A stretch of DNA of 64,000 bases from Arthrobacter sp. StoSoilB5 (GCF_019977235.1 NZ_AP024646.1:682001-746000); one strand, 5' to 3'. Positions 8,795 through 17,853 are shown, numbered from the stretch's first letter. A program made the numbers and translations. Notes: a model not told the origin generated them from the sequence alone.

Positions 8795-9800
8795 TGTCGG
8801 CCCCCTTGGGCAGCACCATGCGGATGTAGAAGGCGGAGGCAATAAACAGGGCGATCAGCAGCAGCACGCTCATTGCGCCGCCCAGACCGAAGTTCCAACT
8901 GCCGAAGGAGTTTTGGTAGATCAGCGGGGAAATGAGGGTGGCTTCCTTGGGAGACGTGGCTCCGAACAGGACGAAGGGAACGTTGAACTGGTTGAAGGTC
9001 CAGAGCGACATCACCATGAGCAGCACCCCGTTGGCCGGGCGGACCATGGGCAACGTGATCCGGCGGAACTGCTGCCAAAGCGTGGTGCCATCAATGGCCG
9101 CCGCCTCATAGACGTCCGTCGGGACGTTCTGCAAGGCCGCCATCAACATGAGGAAGGCGAACGGCCACAGCTGCCAGACGTTGACTATCACCATGGCTCC
9201 GAAGGAATTCTCGCCCAGTAGCCAGAAGGGGCGTTCGTCTCCGAAGAGGTGAAGAGTATCCACCAGGATCTGGTTCACGGCACCGTCGCGCTGGTTGAAC
9301 ATGAATGCCCAGGCAATGGTTCCGACGTATGCAGGGAGTGCGTACGGGACCAGGAAGAACGTACGCAGAAGTGCACGGCCCCTGAAGTTGGAGGACAGGA
9401 AAACTGCGCCAGCCATGCCGAGCACCCAGGAGAAGCCGACCACCAGAATGGTGTAGCCCAGCGTGCGGCCAACCGTGCTGAAGAACGCCTGGCCGATGGT
9501 GCTTTCAGGGTTAAGCCCGTTGATAAAGTTCTGTAGCCCTACGAACGGTGCGTTGAGCCAGTTGGTGAGGTTGAGCTGCGTTAGGGAGATGAAGGCGATC
9601 CAGATGCCCAGGAGCATCGGCCCGATGTGGATCAGGAGTTCAAGGATCGCGGCCGGAAGGATCAAGCCATAGGGGAGGAATGAGCGACGCCGCTTACGTA
9701 CCGGCGGCGTGGTCTCGGCCTTTGGCTGGCCGGGCTCAGGACTAACGGCAGCGGCGCTGCCGGCAGCGGCGGGTCCGCTGTCCAATGCTGAATGTGACAT
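8787..9800 (-). CDS. Carbohydrate ABC transporter permease (first permease, MalF type)
   Basis: A 337-residue permease. A basic N-terminal region (VRKRRRSFLPYG) is followed by about six membrane spans and the EAA motif EAAAIDGTTLWQQFRRITLP. It would pair with the permease at 7955-8794 and the lipoprotein at 9861-11189 as a CUT1 sugar importer. The ATG at 9800 is preceded by AAAGGAG with a 5-nt spacer, which decides the start over an upstream in-frame alternative at 9851. The gap to the binding-protein gene is 60 nt. Confidence 0.92.
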   Translation of the reverse strand: MSHSALDSGPAAAGSAAAVSPEPGQPKAETTPPVRKRRRSFLPYGLILPAAILELLIHIGPMLLGIWIAFISLTQLNLTNWLNAPFVGLQNFINGLNPESTIGQAFFSTVGRTLGYTILVVGFSWVLGMAGAVFLSSNFRGRALLRTFFLVPYALPAYVGTIAWAFMFNQRDGAVNQILVDTLHLFGDERPFWLLGENSFGAMVIVNVWQLWPFAFLMLMAALQNVPTDVYEAAAIDGTTLWQQFRRITLPMVRPANGVLLMVMSLWTFNQFNVPFVLFGATSPKEATLISPLIYQNSFGSWNFGLGGAMSVLLLIALFIASAFYIRMVLPKGADND

Positions 9801-9860
9801 GGAAACTCCTTTGCCGGAGCGGGGGCACCTTTTAGGGGTGCCCCCACTCACCAGGCCTGT

Positions 9861-11189
9861 TTACTGGGCCGCAGCCATCTGGTTATTGGCGTCCTTGAGG
9901 GCTGCCCGGATGTCGTCCTCGGAAACGGTTCCGGTTGCTGCCTTGGCAAAGAGGTTCTTGATGGCCGTGCCGGTGAGGGTCTCCATCTGGCCCTCCTTGG
10001 CGATCAGCGGCATCGGCAGTGAATGGTTGGCCAGGGCGTCGTTCTTGGCCTTGACTTCCTCTGTCTGGAACGCGGCATCGCTCGACGCTGCAGTAACCAC
10101 CGGCAGCGAGGAATAGGCCTTGTTGAGGGCAATCTGCTCTTCGTCGCTGGTCAGGAACGCGGCCAGCTTGATGGCGTTGGCCTTGTTGTCGCTGTTTTTG
10201 AAGACGCTGAGGTTGATGCCGGCCACGTGGCTCTGAGTGCCGCGCTCACCGGTGGCGTCCGCAGTCATCATGGGGATAGGAGCTACGCCCCAGTCCTTGA
10301 AGTCGCGGGCTGCGAAGTTCTTGAGCGGGCTCTGGTCGAACATCATGGCCGCCTTGCCGTTGATGAGGTTGTCCACCTTCTGGCTGCCTTGGCTCAGTTC
10401 AGCGTCCGACGGCGACATCACCTTCTGCGTGGCCATCAGGTCCACGAATTGCTTGACACCCTCTACCTGGGGATCGCTGTCAAAGGTGGGCTTTCCGTCC
10501 TTATCGAACAAGGTGCCGCCGTTTTGGAGGCCGCGAACGAATGCCTGGTGCGAGTTGGCGGATACCGATGCTCCGGCTGCGGTGAAGCCCCACTGATCAG
10601 GCTTTCCATCACCGTTGGTGTCCTTGGTGAGCTTCTTGGCATCGGCTACGAATTCGTCCCAGGTTGTGGGTGCCTTTTCGATGCCGGCTTCCTTGAACAG
10701 CTTCGTGTTGTAGTACATGTTGTACGCAAGGCCATAGAGAGGTACTGACGTGGGGGTCTTGCCTTCTGCGCCGCCGGTGGACCAGCTGGTCTTCAGGAAG
10801 CGGTCCTTGCCTCCAACGGCCTCCAACAGCTCGCCTTCAACAGGTTCAAACGCGCCCGTTTCCTGGAGGGTCACTGCCCAGGTGTTACCAATGTTGAGGA
10901 CATCGGGGCCGTCGCCACTGGTGACTGCGGTAAGAATGCGGTTGTAGAGGTCGGTCCAGCTGATGACTTCCAGCTGTACCTTCACTCCGGTTTTTTCGGT
11001 AAATCGGTCCAGCGTAGGCTTCAGCTTGGCTGCGGTGTCGTCCAGGCTGTTGCCTTGATCGGACGCCCAGTAGGTGATCGTGTCGCTGCTCGCTTGTGGG
11101 CTGTTGCTGCCGCCACCGCAGGCGCTGAGACTGAGTGCCAAGGCTGCCGTCGCGGCAACCGCCGATAGGACTTTCAGGGGATTCTTCAT
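9861..11189 (-). CDS. Sugar ABC transporter substrate-binding lipoprotein
   Basis: A 442-residue extracytoplasmic binding protein. A short basic start and hydrophobic stretch end in the lipobox LSAC (Cys24), then a Gly/Ser-rich linker. The body has the usual family-1 solute-binding features, such as WTDLYNRILTAVTSGDGPDVLNIGN near the N-terminus. It presumably captures the sugar for the two downstream permeases. A GGAG site lies 5 nt before the ATG. The gene lies between the two duplicated dehydrogenase-isomerase modules, so the ligand is probably the glycoside those enzymes process. Confidence 0.93.
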   Translation of the reverse strand: MKNPLKVLSAVAATAALALSLSACGGGSNSPQASSDTITYWASDQGNSLDDTAAKLKPTLDRFTEKTGVKVQLEVISWTDLYNRILTAVTSGDGPDVLNIGNTWAVTLQETGAFEPVEGELLEAVGGKDRFLKTSWSTGGAEGKTPTSVPLYGLAYNMYYNTKLFKEAGIEKAPTTWDEFVADAKKLTKDTNGDGKPDQWGFTAAGASVSANSHQAFVRGLQNGGTLFDKDGKPTFDSDPQVEGVKQFVDLMATQKVMSPSDAELSQGSQKVDNLINGKAAMMFDQSPLKNFAARDFKDWGVAPIPMMTADATGERGTQSHVAGINLSVFKNSDNKANAIKLAAFLTSDEEQIALNKAYSSLPVVTAASSDAAFQTEEVKAKNDALANHSLPMPLIAKEGQMETLTGTAIKNLFAKAATGTVSEDDIRAALKDANNQMAAAQ

Positions 11190-11231
11190 GATGCTCCGGT
11201 TTTCTCGTCGTCGAGCTGGTGCTGGTTGAAA

Positions 11232-12374
11232 CTAGGCTGAAAGCGTTGCCGCGGTGGGATCCCAGTCCTCGGGAAGTGCAGGGACCTGCGCGGCGGAACT
11301 TTCCACATCCACGAAGGCGCGGTTGTCGATTGACTCCGCGATGGAGGCCATGGTGTCCAGGATGTGGAACGCCAGCTCGCCCTGCGCGCGGTGTGGGCGG
11401 CCCTCGCGGATGGCGCGGGCCATTTCCAGGACACCTGCACCCCGGCTCGCAGTTGACCCAACGGACGGGACAGTAGTCCAGTCGTCGGAGCCGAGCGCGC
11501 AGATCCGGATGTCGCCGTCGAAGTTGTTCGGATCCGGCAACGCGATGGTGGCCTCGGAGCCGGTGATCTCCACGAAACCTGCGCGCTTGAGTGGGGAATC
11601 GAAGCTGAAGATGCTCTGCGCGGATTCACCGTTCTCAAATTCCAGGATGGAGCTGACGTGGGTCGGGACTGTGACGTCGAATGTCTCGCCGGCCTTGGGG
11701 CCTGAGCCGATCACACGTGTTTCGCGGGACTTGGAGCCGAAAGCGCCCACCTTGCGGACGCTGCCGAAGGTCTGAACAAGCGTGGTCAGGTAGTAAGGGC
11801 CGATGTCGAACAGGGGACCGGCGCCGTCCTGGAAGAGGAAAGCGGGATTCGGGTGCCAGGATTCCGGTCCGGGCGACTGCATTAGAGTCAGTGCAGTCAG
11901 TGGAGTGCCGATGTCGCCGCGCTCGATCATGCGGCGGGCAGTCTGGAGGCCGGCGCCGAGGAACGTGTCCGGTGCGCAACCCAGCCTGACACCGGCAGCG
12001 TCCGCCGCTTTGAGCAAGCCGAGGCCACTTTCGCGATCCAGGGAGAACGGCTTTTCGCTCCAGACATGCTTGCCTGCGTTGACAGCCTGCGTCGCAACTT
12101 CCACGTGGGCCGCGGGGATGGTCAGGTTGATGACAATCTCTACGTCGGGATTTCCGAGCACGGTGTCAACACCGCCGTGGTTGGGAATTCCGTATTCAGC
12201 GGCCCGGGCAGCTGCGGCTTCTTCGAACAAATCGCCGATGGCGATTACGCGGACATCCGGGAAGCTGGTGAGGTTGTCCAGATACTGCTTGCTGATGACG
12301 CCGGCGCCGATGATTCCAATGCCGACCGGGCCTGATCCCACCTGCCCGAAGGCCTGTCCTGCTGCGTGGCTCAT
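11232..12374 (-). CDS. Gfo/Idh/MocA-family oxidoreductase, copy B of a duplicated module
   Basis: A 380-residue dehydrogenase with the Rossmann loop GIIGAGVISKQYLDNL, catalytic KHVWSEKPFSLD and the WHPNPAFLFQDGAGPLFDIG segment shared with copy A at 5986-7107. Long stretches are nearly identical between the two, while the C-terminal third has drifted further. The ATG overlaps the upstream stop as ATGA and has AAAGG upstream. Two such enzymes may act at different steps or on different anomers of the same sugar; the sequence does not show which. Confidence 0.88.
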   Translation of the reverse strand: MSHAAGQAFGQVGSGPVGIGIIGAGVISKQYLDNLTSFPDVRVIAIGDLFEEAAAARAAEYGIPNHGGVDTVLGNPDVEIVINLTIPAAHVEVATQAVNAGKHVWSEKPFSLDRESGLGLLKAADAAGVRLGCAPDTFLGAGLQTARRMIERGDIGTPLTALTLMQSPGPESWHPNPAFLFQDGAGPLFDIGPYYLTTLVQTFGSVRKVGAFGSKSRETRVIGSGPKAGETFDVTVPTHVSSILEFENGESAQSIFSFDSPLKRAGFVEITGSEATIALPDPNNFDGDIRICALGSDDWTTVPSVGSTASRGAGVLEMARAIREGRPHRAQGELAFHILDTMASIAESIDNRAFVDVESSAAQVPALPEDWDPTAATLSA

Positions 12375-13111
12375 ACTGATACCTTTCCGGCGCTCAGGTA
12401 GTTGTAGCTGTCCTGGACGGCCTCAAACATGTCGCCCTGGAAATCGTCCAGTTCGACGACCCCTGCCTCAAGTGAGCCTGCGGCGTTCAGTACGTCCCAG
12501 ATGGGCATTTGACCGTCACCAACGGCGAGCTGACTCGACGGATCCGAGGTCACGGGTCCGTCCTTGATGTGGATGAACTTGACCCTGTCGCCCAGCCGGG
12601 TAAGCAGCTCTGCCGGATCCTGACCGCCCACCGCGGCCCAATACGTGTCGAGCTCCAGCACGACCTCAGGATCGAGGTGGTCGGCCAGGTGTTCGATCGC
12701 GGTTTTGCCGTCGATGACGGACTCAACTTCCCACCAGTGGTTGTGATAGCCAACGCGGACACCGTATTCGGAACCCTTGACGGCTGCAGCGTTGAGCTGT
12801 TCGGCGGTGTCCTTGATGTCCTCGATGGTGTTCCAGCGCTCAATCGGAACGTGCGGGTCGATGACGGTGCCGATACCCAGCTGCTGCGCGGCGGCAAAGA
12901 TTGCGTCCTGGTCATCGCTGAGCAACGGAGCGTGGCCGGACGGAGCGGTGAGGTTGTTCTCCGTCAATGCCCGTTTAAGTTCATCGGCCTTGGCAACGAA
13001 CCGGTATGGCTCAACCATCGTGAAGCCGATGTCAGCCAAGCGCTGGATGGTTCCAGCCAGATCCTCTTCAAGGGCCTTTCGGACCGTGTAGAGCTGGATC
13101 GAATATGACAC
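12371..13111 (-). CDS. Sugar phosphate isomerase/epimerase-like TIM-barrel protein, copy B
   Basis: A 246-residue xylose-isomerase-like TIM barrel starting SYSIQLYTVRKALEEDLAG. Likely metal residues fall in VGYHNHWWEVE, LELDTYWAAVGG, FIHIKDGP and VVELDDF. It is the first gene of the cluster and the paralogue of 7104-7880. The start is GTG at 13111 with GGAGAG upstream. It faces the ROK regulator across about 180 bp, so its promoter region is the natural place for control of the whole operon. Confidence 0.87.
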   Translation of the reverse strand: MSYSIQLYTVRKALEEDLAGTIQRLADIGFTMVEPYRFVAKADELKRALTENNLTAPSGHAPLLSDDQDAIFAAAQQLGIGTVIDPHVPIERWNTIEDIKDTAEQLNAAAVKGSEYGVRVGYHNHWWEVESVIDGKTAIEHLADHLDPEVVLELDTYWAAVGGQDPAELLTRLGDRVKFIHIKDGPVTSDPSSQLAVGDGQMPIWDVLNAAGSLEAGVVELDDFQGDMFEAVQDSYNYLSAGKVSV

Positions 13112-13226
13112 TGTCTCTCCTCGTCGTTGTGGGTGGACGCAGATTGATGCTGTTGATTTCCGGCATCGAGGGGGTTGATGTGCTGCTCCTCACAACCTAG
13201 GGGGACTTTTGCCGAGCGTCAAGCAA

Positions 13227-13251
13227 AAGTTGGAATATGGCCGACAAACTT
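13227..13251. promoter_or_regulatory. Imperfect dyad between the sugar operon and the ROK gene, candidate operator
   Basis: AAGTTGG, a 7-nt spacer and CCGACAAACTT form an imperfect inverted repeat (outer arms AAGTT/AACTT) in the divergent intergenic region. ROK repressors bind dyads in such positions and release them on binding a sugar. Placement is good but the symmetry is weak. Confidence 0.3.
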
Positions 13252-13293
13252 CTGATGCATGACACGCATAAGCAATCGTGCTTCACTAATGGC

Positions 13294-14514
13294 ATGACCT
13301 CAGAACCCGGACACCAAGGCGGAAAAGACGCCTCCGCACAGGACGCCGGTAACCTTTCGCGTGCCGGGGACCTCTTCCAGCTCCTGCGTGACGGCCAGGC
13401 CCGGACCCGCGCCGAGCTCGCGCTGACTACCGGGCTGGCCCGCTCCACCGTCGCCTCGCGCATCGATGCCCTCATCAGTTCCGGACTAGTTGGCCCCGCC
13501 GGTGAGGCCACCTCCAGCGGCGGCAGGCCGCCGTCGCGCTTTGCTTTCAACCCCGCCGCGCGCGTGGTGCTGGCCGTCGACGTCGGAGCGACCCACGTGA
13601 TTGTTGCCGTCACCGATCTTGGCGGCAGCATCCTCGCCGAACGGCGCCTTTCGCAGGAAGTCGCGGACGGTCCGGAGGTGGTGCTGGGCAAGGTCATCAG
13701 CGCGGGCCGTGACTTGCTCGCCGAAGCGGGACGGGAACTGGGCGACCTCGCAGGAATTGGCATCGGACTCCCGGGCCCCGTGGAACACGCCACCGGACGC
13801 CCGGTCAAGCCGCCGATCATGCCCGGTTGGGACGGATTCGACGTGGTCCCGTACGTCCAGCGCTCACTGCCCGTACCCGTGCTGGTGGACAACGACGTCA
13901 ACATCATGGCGCTCGGTGAACGGACCGCCTACTGGCCTGACCACGACAACTTCCTCTTCATCAAGGTGGCCACCGGCATCGGCGCAGGCATCATCAGCAG
14001 CGGCGAACTGCAGCGCGGCGCCAACGGCACGGCCGGCGACCTCGGCCACGTCCGTGTTCCGCGCGGCGACGACGTCCTCTGCCGTTGTGGCAACCACGGC
14101 TGCCTGGAGGCGCTTGCCTCAGGGCCCGCCGTCGCACGCCAACTGCAGGCGCAAGGGCTCCAAGCGACCACCGGAGCGGACGTGCTGCGGCTGGTGGCGG
14201 AGGGAAACCTGCAAGCGATCCAAGCTCTGCGGCAAGCGGGGCGGGATGTTGGAGACGTCCTGGCAACCGTAGTCAACCTGCTTAACCCGTCCATGATCAT
14301 CATCGGCGGCAGTGTGGGCGAGGCAGGCGAACACCTGGTGGCCGGCATCCGCGAAGTGGTCTATCGGCGCTCGCTGCCCTTGGCCACCACGCACCTGCGC
14401 ATCGGTATTTCCATGGCCGGTGATCGCGCCGCCATCCTGGGCGCCAGCCAAATGGTGACGCAGTACGTACTCTCGCCGGCAGTGATTGAAGCCACGCTCC
14501 AAGCAGCGGGATAG
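13294..14514 (+). CDS. ROK-family transcriptional regulator
   Basis: About 406 residues. The N-terminal winged helix (RTRAELALTTGLARSTVASRIDALISSGLVG) is followed by a ROK sugar-kinase fold with VLAVDVGATHVIVAVTD, DNDVNIMALGER, GIGAGIIS and the zinc-binding CRCGNHGCLEA. Proteins with both parts are usually repressors such as NagC or Mlc that sense a sugar or sugar phosphate. It is divergent from the twelve-gene sugar cluster and is its likely regulator. The ATG at 13294 is preferred because it leaves a short leader before the DNA-binding domain; an in-frame ATG at 13237 is the alternative. Neither has a good ribosome site. Confidence 0.88.
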   Translation: MTSEPGHQGGKDASAQDAGNLSRAGDLFQLLRDGQARTRAELALTTGLARSTVASRIDALISSGLVGPAGEATSSGGRPPSRFAFNPAARVVLAVDVGATHVIVAVTDLGGSILAERRLSQEVADGPEVVLGKVISAGRDLLAEAGRELGDLAGIGIGLPGPVEHATGRPVKPPIMPGWDGFDVVPYVQRSLPVPVLVDNDVNIMALGERTAYWPDHDNFLFIKVATGIGAGIISSGELQRGANGTAGDLGHVRVPRGDDVLCRCGNHGCLEALASGPAVARQLQAQGLQATTGADVLRLVAEGNLQAIQALRQAGRDVGDVLATVVNLLNPSMIIIGGSVGEAGEHLVAGIREVVYRRSLPLATTHLRIGISMAGDRAAILGASQMVTQYVLSPAVIEATLQAAG

Positions 14515-14566
14515 ACGCCTTTTGTGCCCGGACGGCCGGTGACGGCGTGATAGCAATAAAGGTGAT

Positions 14567-14577
14567 GAAAACGTTTC
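14567..14577. promoter_or_regulatory. GAAAACGTTTC palindrome upstream of MFS gene, candidate LacI-type operator
   Basis: GAAAACGTTTC contains the perfect 8-bp palindrome AAACGTTT, the core seen in many LacI/GalR-family operators. It lies 23 nt before the ATG of the MFS gene. No LacI-type regulator is encoded nearby, so the match is suggestive only. Confidence 0.25.
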
Positions 14578-14599
14578 CCGCCACCCACCAGGGCACACC

Positions 14600-15793
14600 A
14601 TGAGCCAGTTCCTCGCCAAAGTTCCTCGCGGCTGGCTGATCCTCGCCTGCATCGGCCTCATCGCCCTGAACATGCGCGGACCCTTTGTGGCCGTTGCACC
14701 CGTGGTGGATTCGCTGCAACAGGATCTGGGTTTCTCCCCCGTGGAACTCGGGCTGCTGACCGGCATTCCTGTGCTCTGCTTCTCGCTTGCCTCGCCGCTG
14801 GCATCCATGGCTGGCCGCAGGTTGGGTGCCGAATTCGCCGTGATGCTCACACTTTTGGGCGTCCTTGCGGGCGTCGTGATCCGCTCCAGCGGTGGCGGTG
14901 TTCCTGTCATGGTGGGCACGGTGCTCATCGGCATAGCCATCACCATCGGCAATATCGCCGTGCCGCTCATCATTCGCCGAGACTTTGCGCCGCGGCGGCA
15001 GGCAACGGCAATGGGTGTCTACACGGCGGCGCTGAATATCGGCTCGTTCCTGACCTCGGTGGCCACCGCGCCACTTGCCGATCTTGTTGGTTGGCGGCTT
15101 TCCCTCGCGGCGAGTGCGCTGCTGGCCTTGGCAGCCATTCTGTTCTGGGTGCCAACTGTTGGCGCGCGGCGGGCATTTGTGCCGGCCGCGGTTCCGGCGG
15201 CTTCTCCTTCCGGACCGGGGAAGGTTGCCGGGGTGGGATGGCTGACTGCCGGCCTGACGCTCGGATTCGCAGGCCAGGCCTTCTCCTACTACGGCGTCAC
15301 GGCGTGGCTGCCGAGCTTCCTGTCCGATGAGCTTGCCATGGGCACCGCCGAGGCCGGCGCGGGATCCTCCCTGTTCCAGATTTTCGCGATTGTTGGCGGC
15401 CTCGGTGTGCCGCTGCTGGCCAGATTCGCCAGTACGACGACGGTCGCGGTCACCTTGAGTGCCCTGTGGCTGACCGTTCCCGTAGGCCTGCTGCTGGCGC
15501 CTTCCTGGTGGTGGATGTGGTCCTCGCTGGGCGGAATCGCTCAGGGCGGGGGCATCACGGTCATCTTCATCGCCATCATCAAGTTCGCCCGCGACCAAGC
15601 TTCGGCAGGGAAGATGTCCGCCGTGGTCCAGGGCGTTGGGTACTGCTTTGCCGCGTTGGCCCCCACGATCGTTGGCTATGTGCATGGTGTTTCAGAGGGC
15701 TGGACAGTGCCGCTGTTGGTGATTCTTGGCTCGGTCACGGCGTTCTGCGTGTGCACGACGCTCTCCGTGCGCTGGGTGGCCCGCCAGCGCTAG
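14600..15793 (+). CDS. MFS transporter, CynX/NimT-like
   Basis: A 397-residue major-facilitator protein with about twelve hydrophobic spans. The opening LACIGLIALNMRGPFVAVAP and the later LGFAGQAFSYYGVTAWLPSFLSDE resemble the CynX/NimT branch, whose members move cyanate, 2-nitroimidazole or related small compounds, often outward. The gene stands alone on the plus strand after the ROK regulator and ends just before a very long hairpin. The ribosome site is weak. Substrate and direction cannot be read from the sequence. Confidence 0.85.
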   Translation: MSQFLAKVPRGWLILACIGLIALNMRGPFVAVAPVVDSLQQDLGFSPVELGLLTGIPVLCFSLASPLASMAGRRLGAEFAVMLTLLGVLAGVVIRSSGGGVPVMVGTVLIGIAITIGNIAVPLIIRRDFAPRRQATAMGVYTAALNIGSFLTSVATAPLADLVGWRLSLAASALLALAAILFWVPTVGARRAFVPAAVPAASPSGPGKVAGVGWLTAGLTLGFAGQAFSYYGVTAWLPSFLSDELAMGTAEAGAGSSLFQIFAIVGGLGVPLLARFASTTTVAVTLSALWLTVPVGLLLAPSWWWMWSSLGGIAQGGGITVIFIAIIKFARDQASAGKMSAVVQGVGYCFAALAPTIVGYVHGVSEGWTVPLLVILGSVTAFCVCTTLSVRWVARQR

Positions 15794-15813
15794 GCCAGTG
15801 CCGCCGTCGTGCT

Positions 15814-15883
15814 TACCCAACTGAGTCGCAGTTAAGCGCGTTTTGAGCCGTCTAAACGCGCTTAACTGCGACCCAGTTGGGTA
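15814..15883. repeat. 70-nt near-perfect inverted repeat (terminator-like, possibly a dispersed element)
   Basis: The left arm starts TACCCAACTGAGTCGCAG and the right arm ends with its complement. The arms run about 30 bp with a single mismatch, around a short loop. This is longer than an ordinary terminator and has no clear T-tract. It sits 20 nt after the MFS stop and before the convergent aceB. It may act as a bidirectional terminator or be a REP/MITE-like copy. Confidence 0.7.
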
Positions 15884-15898
15884 CGGAGAAGCACCGTT

Positions 15899-15957
15899 GC
15901 TGGGCTGCCTCCCCGACCATCGGGGTCACTTGTTGCGAAGAGTGTAGGCAGCCCAGC
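15899..15957. terminator. Branched hairpin between convergent MFS and aceB genes
   Basis: GCTGGGCTGCCT pairs with AGGCAGCCCAGC over 12 perfect base pairs. The enclosed loop holds a second hairpin, CCCCGA-CCA-TCGGGG (15911-15925). It lies 36 nt beyond the aceB stop and directly follows the 70-nt palindrome, so it probably ends or protects both convergent transcripts. Confidence 0.55.
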
Positions 15958-15992
15958 GTCGGGGCTTAGTTTTCCTGGGGCGGCGCCCCGGG

Positions 15993-17645
15993 CTAGGCGG
16001 CGACGAGTTCTTCTTCCGTGGCCTCTTCACGGGCCTCGGTGAGGAAGCGTGCGTACGCCGGGATGGTCAGGAAGGTGGGGAACTCTTCGGTGAGGGTGAC
16101 CTCTTCGAAGATGCTCTTGGCATCGGCGAAGCGGTCTCCGTCGAAGCGTTCCAGGCGGGCGAATTCCTCGTCCAGCATGTCTTCCACCCATTCGCGGGTG
16201 ATGATGTCGCCGTGTTCGGTGATGGCGTGGGAGTGGATCCACTGCCAGAGCTGGGAGCGGGAGATCTCGGCGGTGGCGGCGTCTTCCATGAGGTTGTGGA
16301 TGGCGACGGCACCGTTGCCGCGAAGCCAGGACTCGATGTAGCGGATGCCTACCTCGATGTTCAGGCGCACGCCGGCCTCGGTGATGGTTCCCTCGGTGCT
16401 GGCGATGTCGATCAGTGCGCGGTCATCCGGGGTGACGTCCTCGCGGGAGCGGTCCAGCTGGTTGGGACGGTCCCCGAGAACCTCGTCAAAGACGGAGCGG
16501 CACACCGGCACCAGATCCGGGTGGGCCACCCACGAGCCGTCAAAGCCATCGTTGGCCTCGCGGGTTTTGTCCGCACGGACCTTCTCGAAGGAAGCCGTGT
16601 TGGCTGCCTCGTCCTTGCGGTTGGGAACAGCGGCAGCCATGCCACCGATCGCCATGGCACCGCGGCGGTGGCAGGCCCGGACCAGCTGCTCGGTGTAAGC
16701 GCGCATGAACGGCTGGGTCATGGTCACCTGGCCGCGGTCCGGGAGCACGAAGCGCGGTCCACGGGTGCGGAAGTTCTTGATCAGGGAGAAGATGTAGTCC
16801 CAGCGGCCGGCGTTCAGGCCTGAGGCGTGGTCCCGCAGTTCGTACAGGATCTCTTCCATCTCGAATGCAGCCGTGATGGTTTCGATCAGCACGGTGGCGC
16901 GGATGGTGCCCTGCGGGATGCCGAGCAGGTCCTGGGCCAGGACGAAGATGTCGTTCCACAGGCGGGCTTCGAGGTGGTTCTCGATCTTCGGCAGGTAGAA
17001 GTACGGTCCCTTGCCCTGGGCCAGCAGGCGGCGGGCGTTGTGGAAGAAGAACAGGCCGAAGTCTACGATGCCGCCGGCGATCGGCTTGCCGTCGATCAGC
17101 ATGTGCTTCTCCGGCAGGTGCCAGCCCCGGGGGCGGACCACGATGGTGGGCAGGTCCTCGGCAGCCTTGAGCTTGTACTCCTTGCCCTCCGGGGACGTGA
17201 AATCAATGCGGCGCTCCAGTGCGTCTGTCAGGTTCAGCTGGCCCTGGATGACGTTGCGCCACGTGGGCGTGGAGGAGTCTTCCATGTCAGCCAGCCAGAC
17301 CTTCGCGCCGGAGTTCAAGGCGTTGATGGTCATTTTCTTATCCACCGGGCCCGTGATCTCCACGCGGCGGTCCTCCAGGCCCGGGGCGGGGGGAGCGACG
17401 CGCCACGACGGGTCATTCCGGATGGCCTCGGTCTGCGGCAGGAAGCGCGGATCCTGGCCGGAAGAAATCTGCCCACGGCGGGCATGCCGTGCCTGCATCA
17501 GCTCCTGACGACGATCAGCCGTAGCCCGGTGCAACTTGCCGATGAATTCCAGAGCGTCCGGCGTGAGGACCTCGTTCTGCCGGCAAATGGGCTGAGCGGT
17601 CAAAGTGATGCCATTGATAGTGAAGTTGTCAGTGAAGCTGTTCAT
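15993..17645 (-). CDS. aceB: Malate synthase A (glyoxylate shunt)
   Basis: A 550-residue malate synthase, the normal size for isoform A. It condenses glyoxylate with acetyl-CoA to malate in the cytoplasm. Recognisable parts are [16 protein letters not shown], the family signature around [13 protein letters not shown] with [10 protein letters not shown] after it, and [19 protein letters not shown]. The ATG at 17645 has AGGAG 8 nt upstream and begins [15 protein letters not shown]; longer upstream frames run through intergenic hairpins and are rejected. Isocitrate lyase lies upstream on the same strand, 245 bp away. RamB, divergent from aceA, is the likely regulator. Confidence 0.96.
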   Translation of the reverse strand: MNSFTDNFTINGITLTAQPICRQNEVLTPDALEFIGKLHRATADRRQELMQARHARRGQISSGQDPRFLPQTEAIRNDPSWRVAPPAPGLEDRRVEITGPVDKKMTINALNSGAKVWLADMEDSSTPTWRNVIQGQLNLTDALERRIDFTSPEGKEYKLKAAEDLPTIVVRPRGWHLPEKHMLIDGKPIAGGIVDFGLFFFHNARRLLAQGKGPYFYLPKIENHLEARLWNDIFVLAQDLLGIPQGTIRATVLIETITAAFEMEEILYELRDHASGLNAGRWDYIFSLIKNFRTRGPRFVLPDRGQVTMTQPFMRAYTEQLVRACHRRGAMAIGGMAAAVPNRKDEAANTASFEKVRADKTREANDGFDGSWVAHPDLVPVCRSVFDEVLGDRPNQLDRSREDVTPDDRALIDIASTEGTITEAGVRLNIEVGIRYIESWLRGNGAVAIHNLMEDAATAEISRSQLWQWIHSHAITEHGDIITREWVEDMLDEEFARLERFDGDRFADAKSIFEEVTLTEEFPTFLTIPAYARFLTEAREEATEEELVAA

Positions 17646-17746
17646 TTCAAAAACTCCTAAGAAAAAGTTCGACGGCGGCGCCTCGGTGAGGTGGACACGA
17701 GGCCGGAGGTGCGGTGATGCGGCAGCCTGCGTAAAAGGGGCCCTGC

Positions 17747-17786
17747 GTCCCGGTCCGTCCTCGCTCAGCGAGGTCGAAACCGGGAC
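17747..17786. other. Perfect nested hairpin in the aceA-aceB spacer
   Basis: GTCCCGGT (17747-17754) pairs with ACCGGGAC (17779-17786), enclosing the perfect hairpin CCTCGCT-C-AGCGAGG (17759-17773). It lies about 100 nt before the aceB start in the transcript. It could attenuate or process the aceA-aceB message; no T-tract follows it. Confidence 0.5.
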
Positions 17787-17853
17787 GTGGGGAATAGCAG
17801 GCAGAGCATTGCCGTTCCGCAGGCCGGAGGCGACAATCGCCGTCGTGCCTTCC

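Noticed and set aside
14300..15685. 461-codon minus-strand frame opposite the ROK and MFS genes
   Set aside because: The product is Arg/Gln/His-rich and matches no family; both plus-strand genes beneath it have clear domains.
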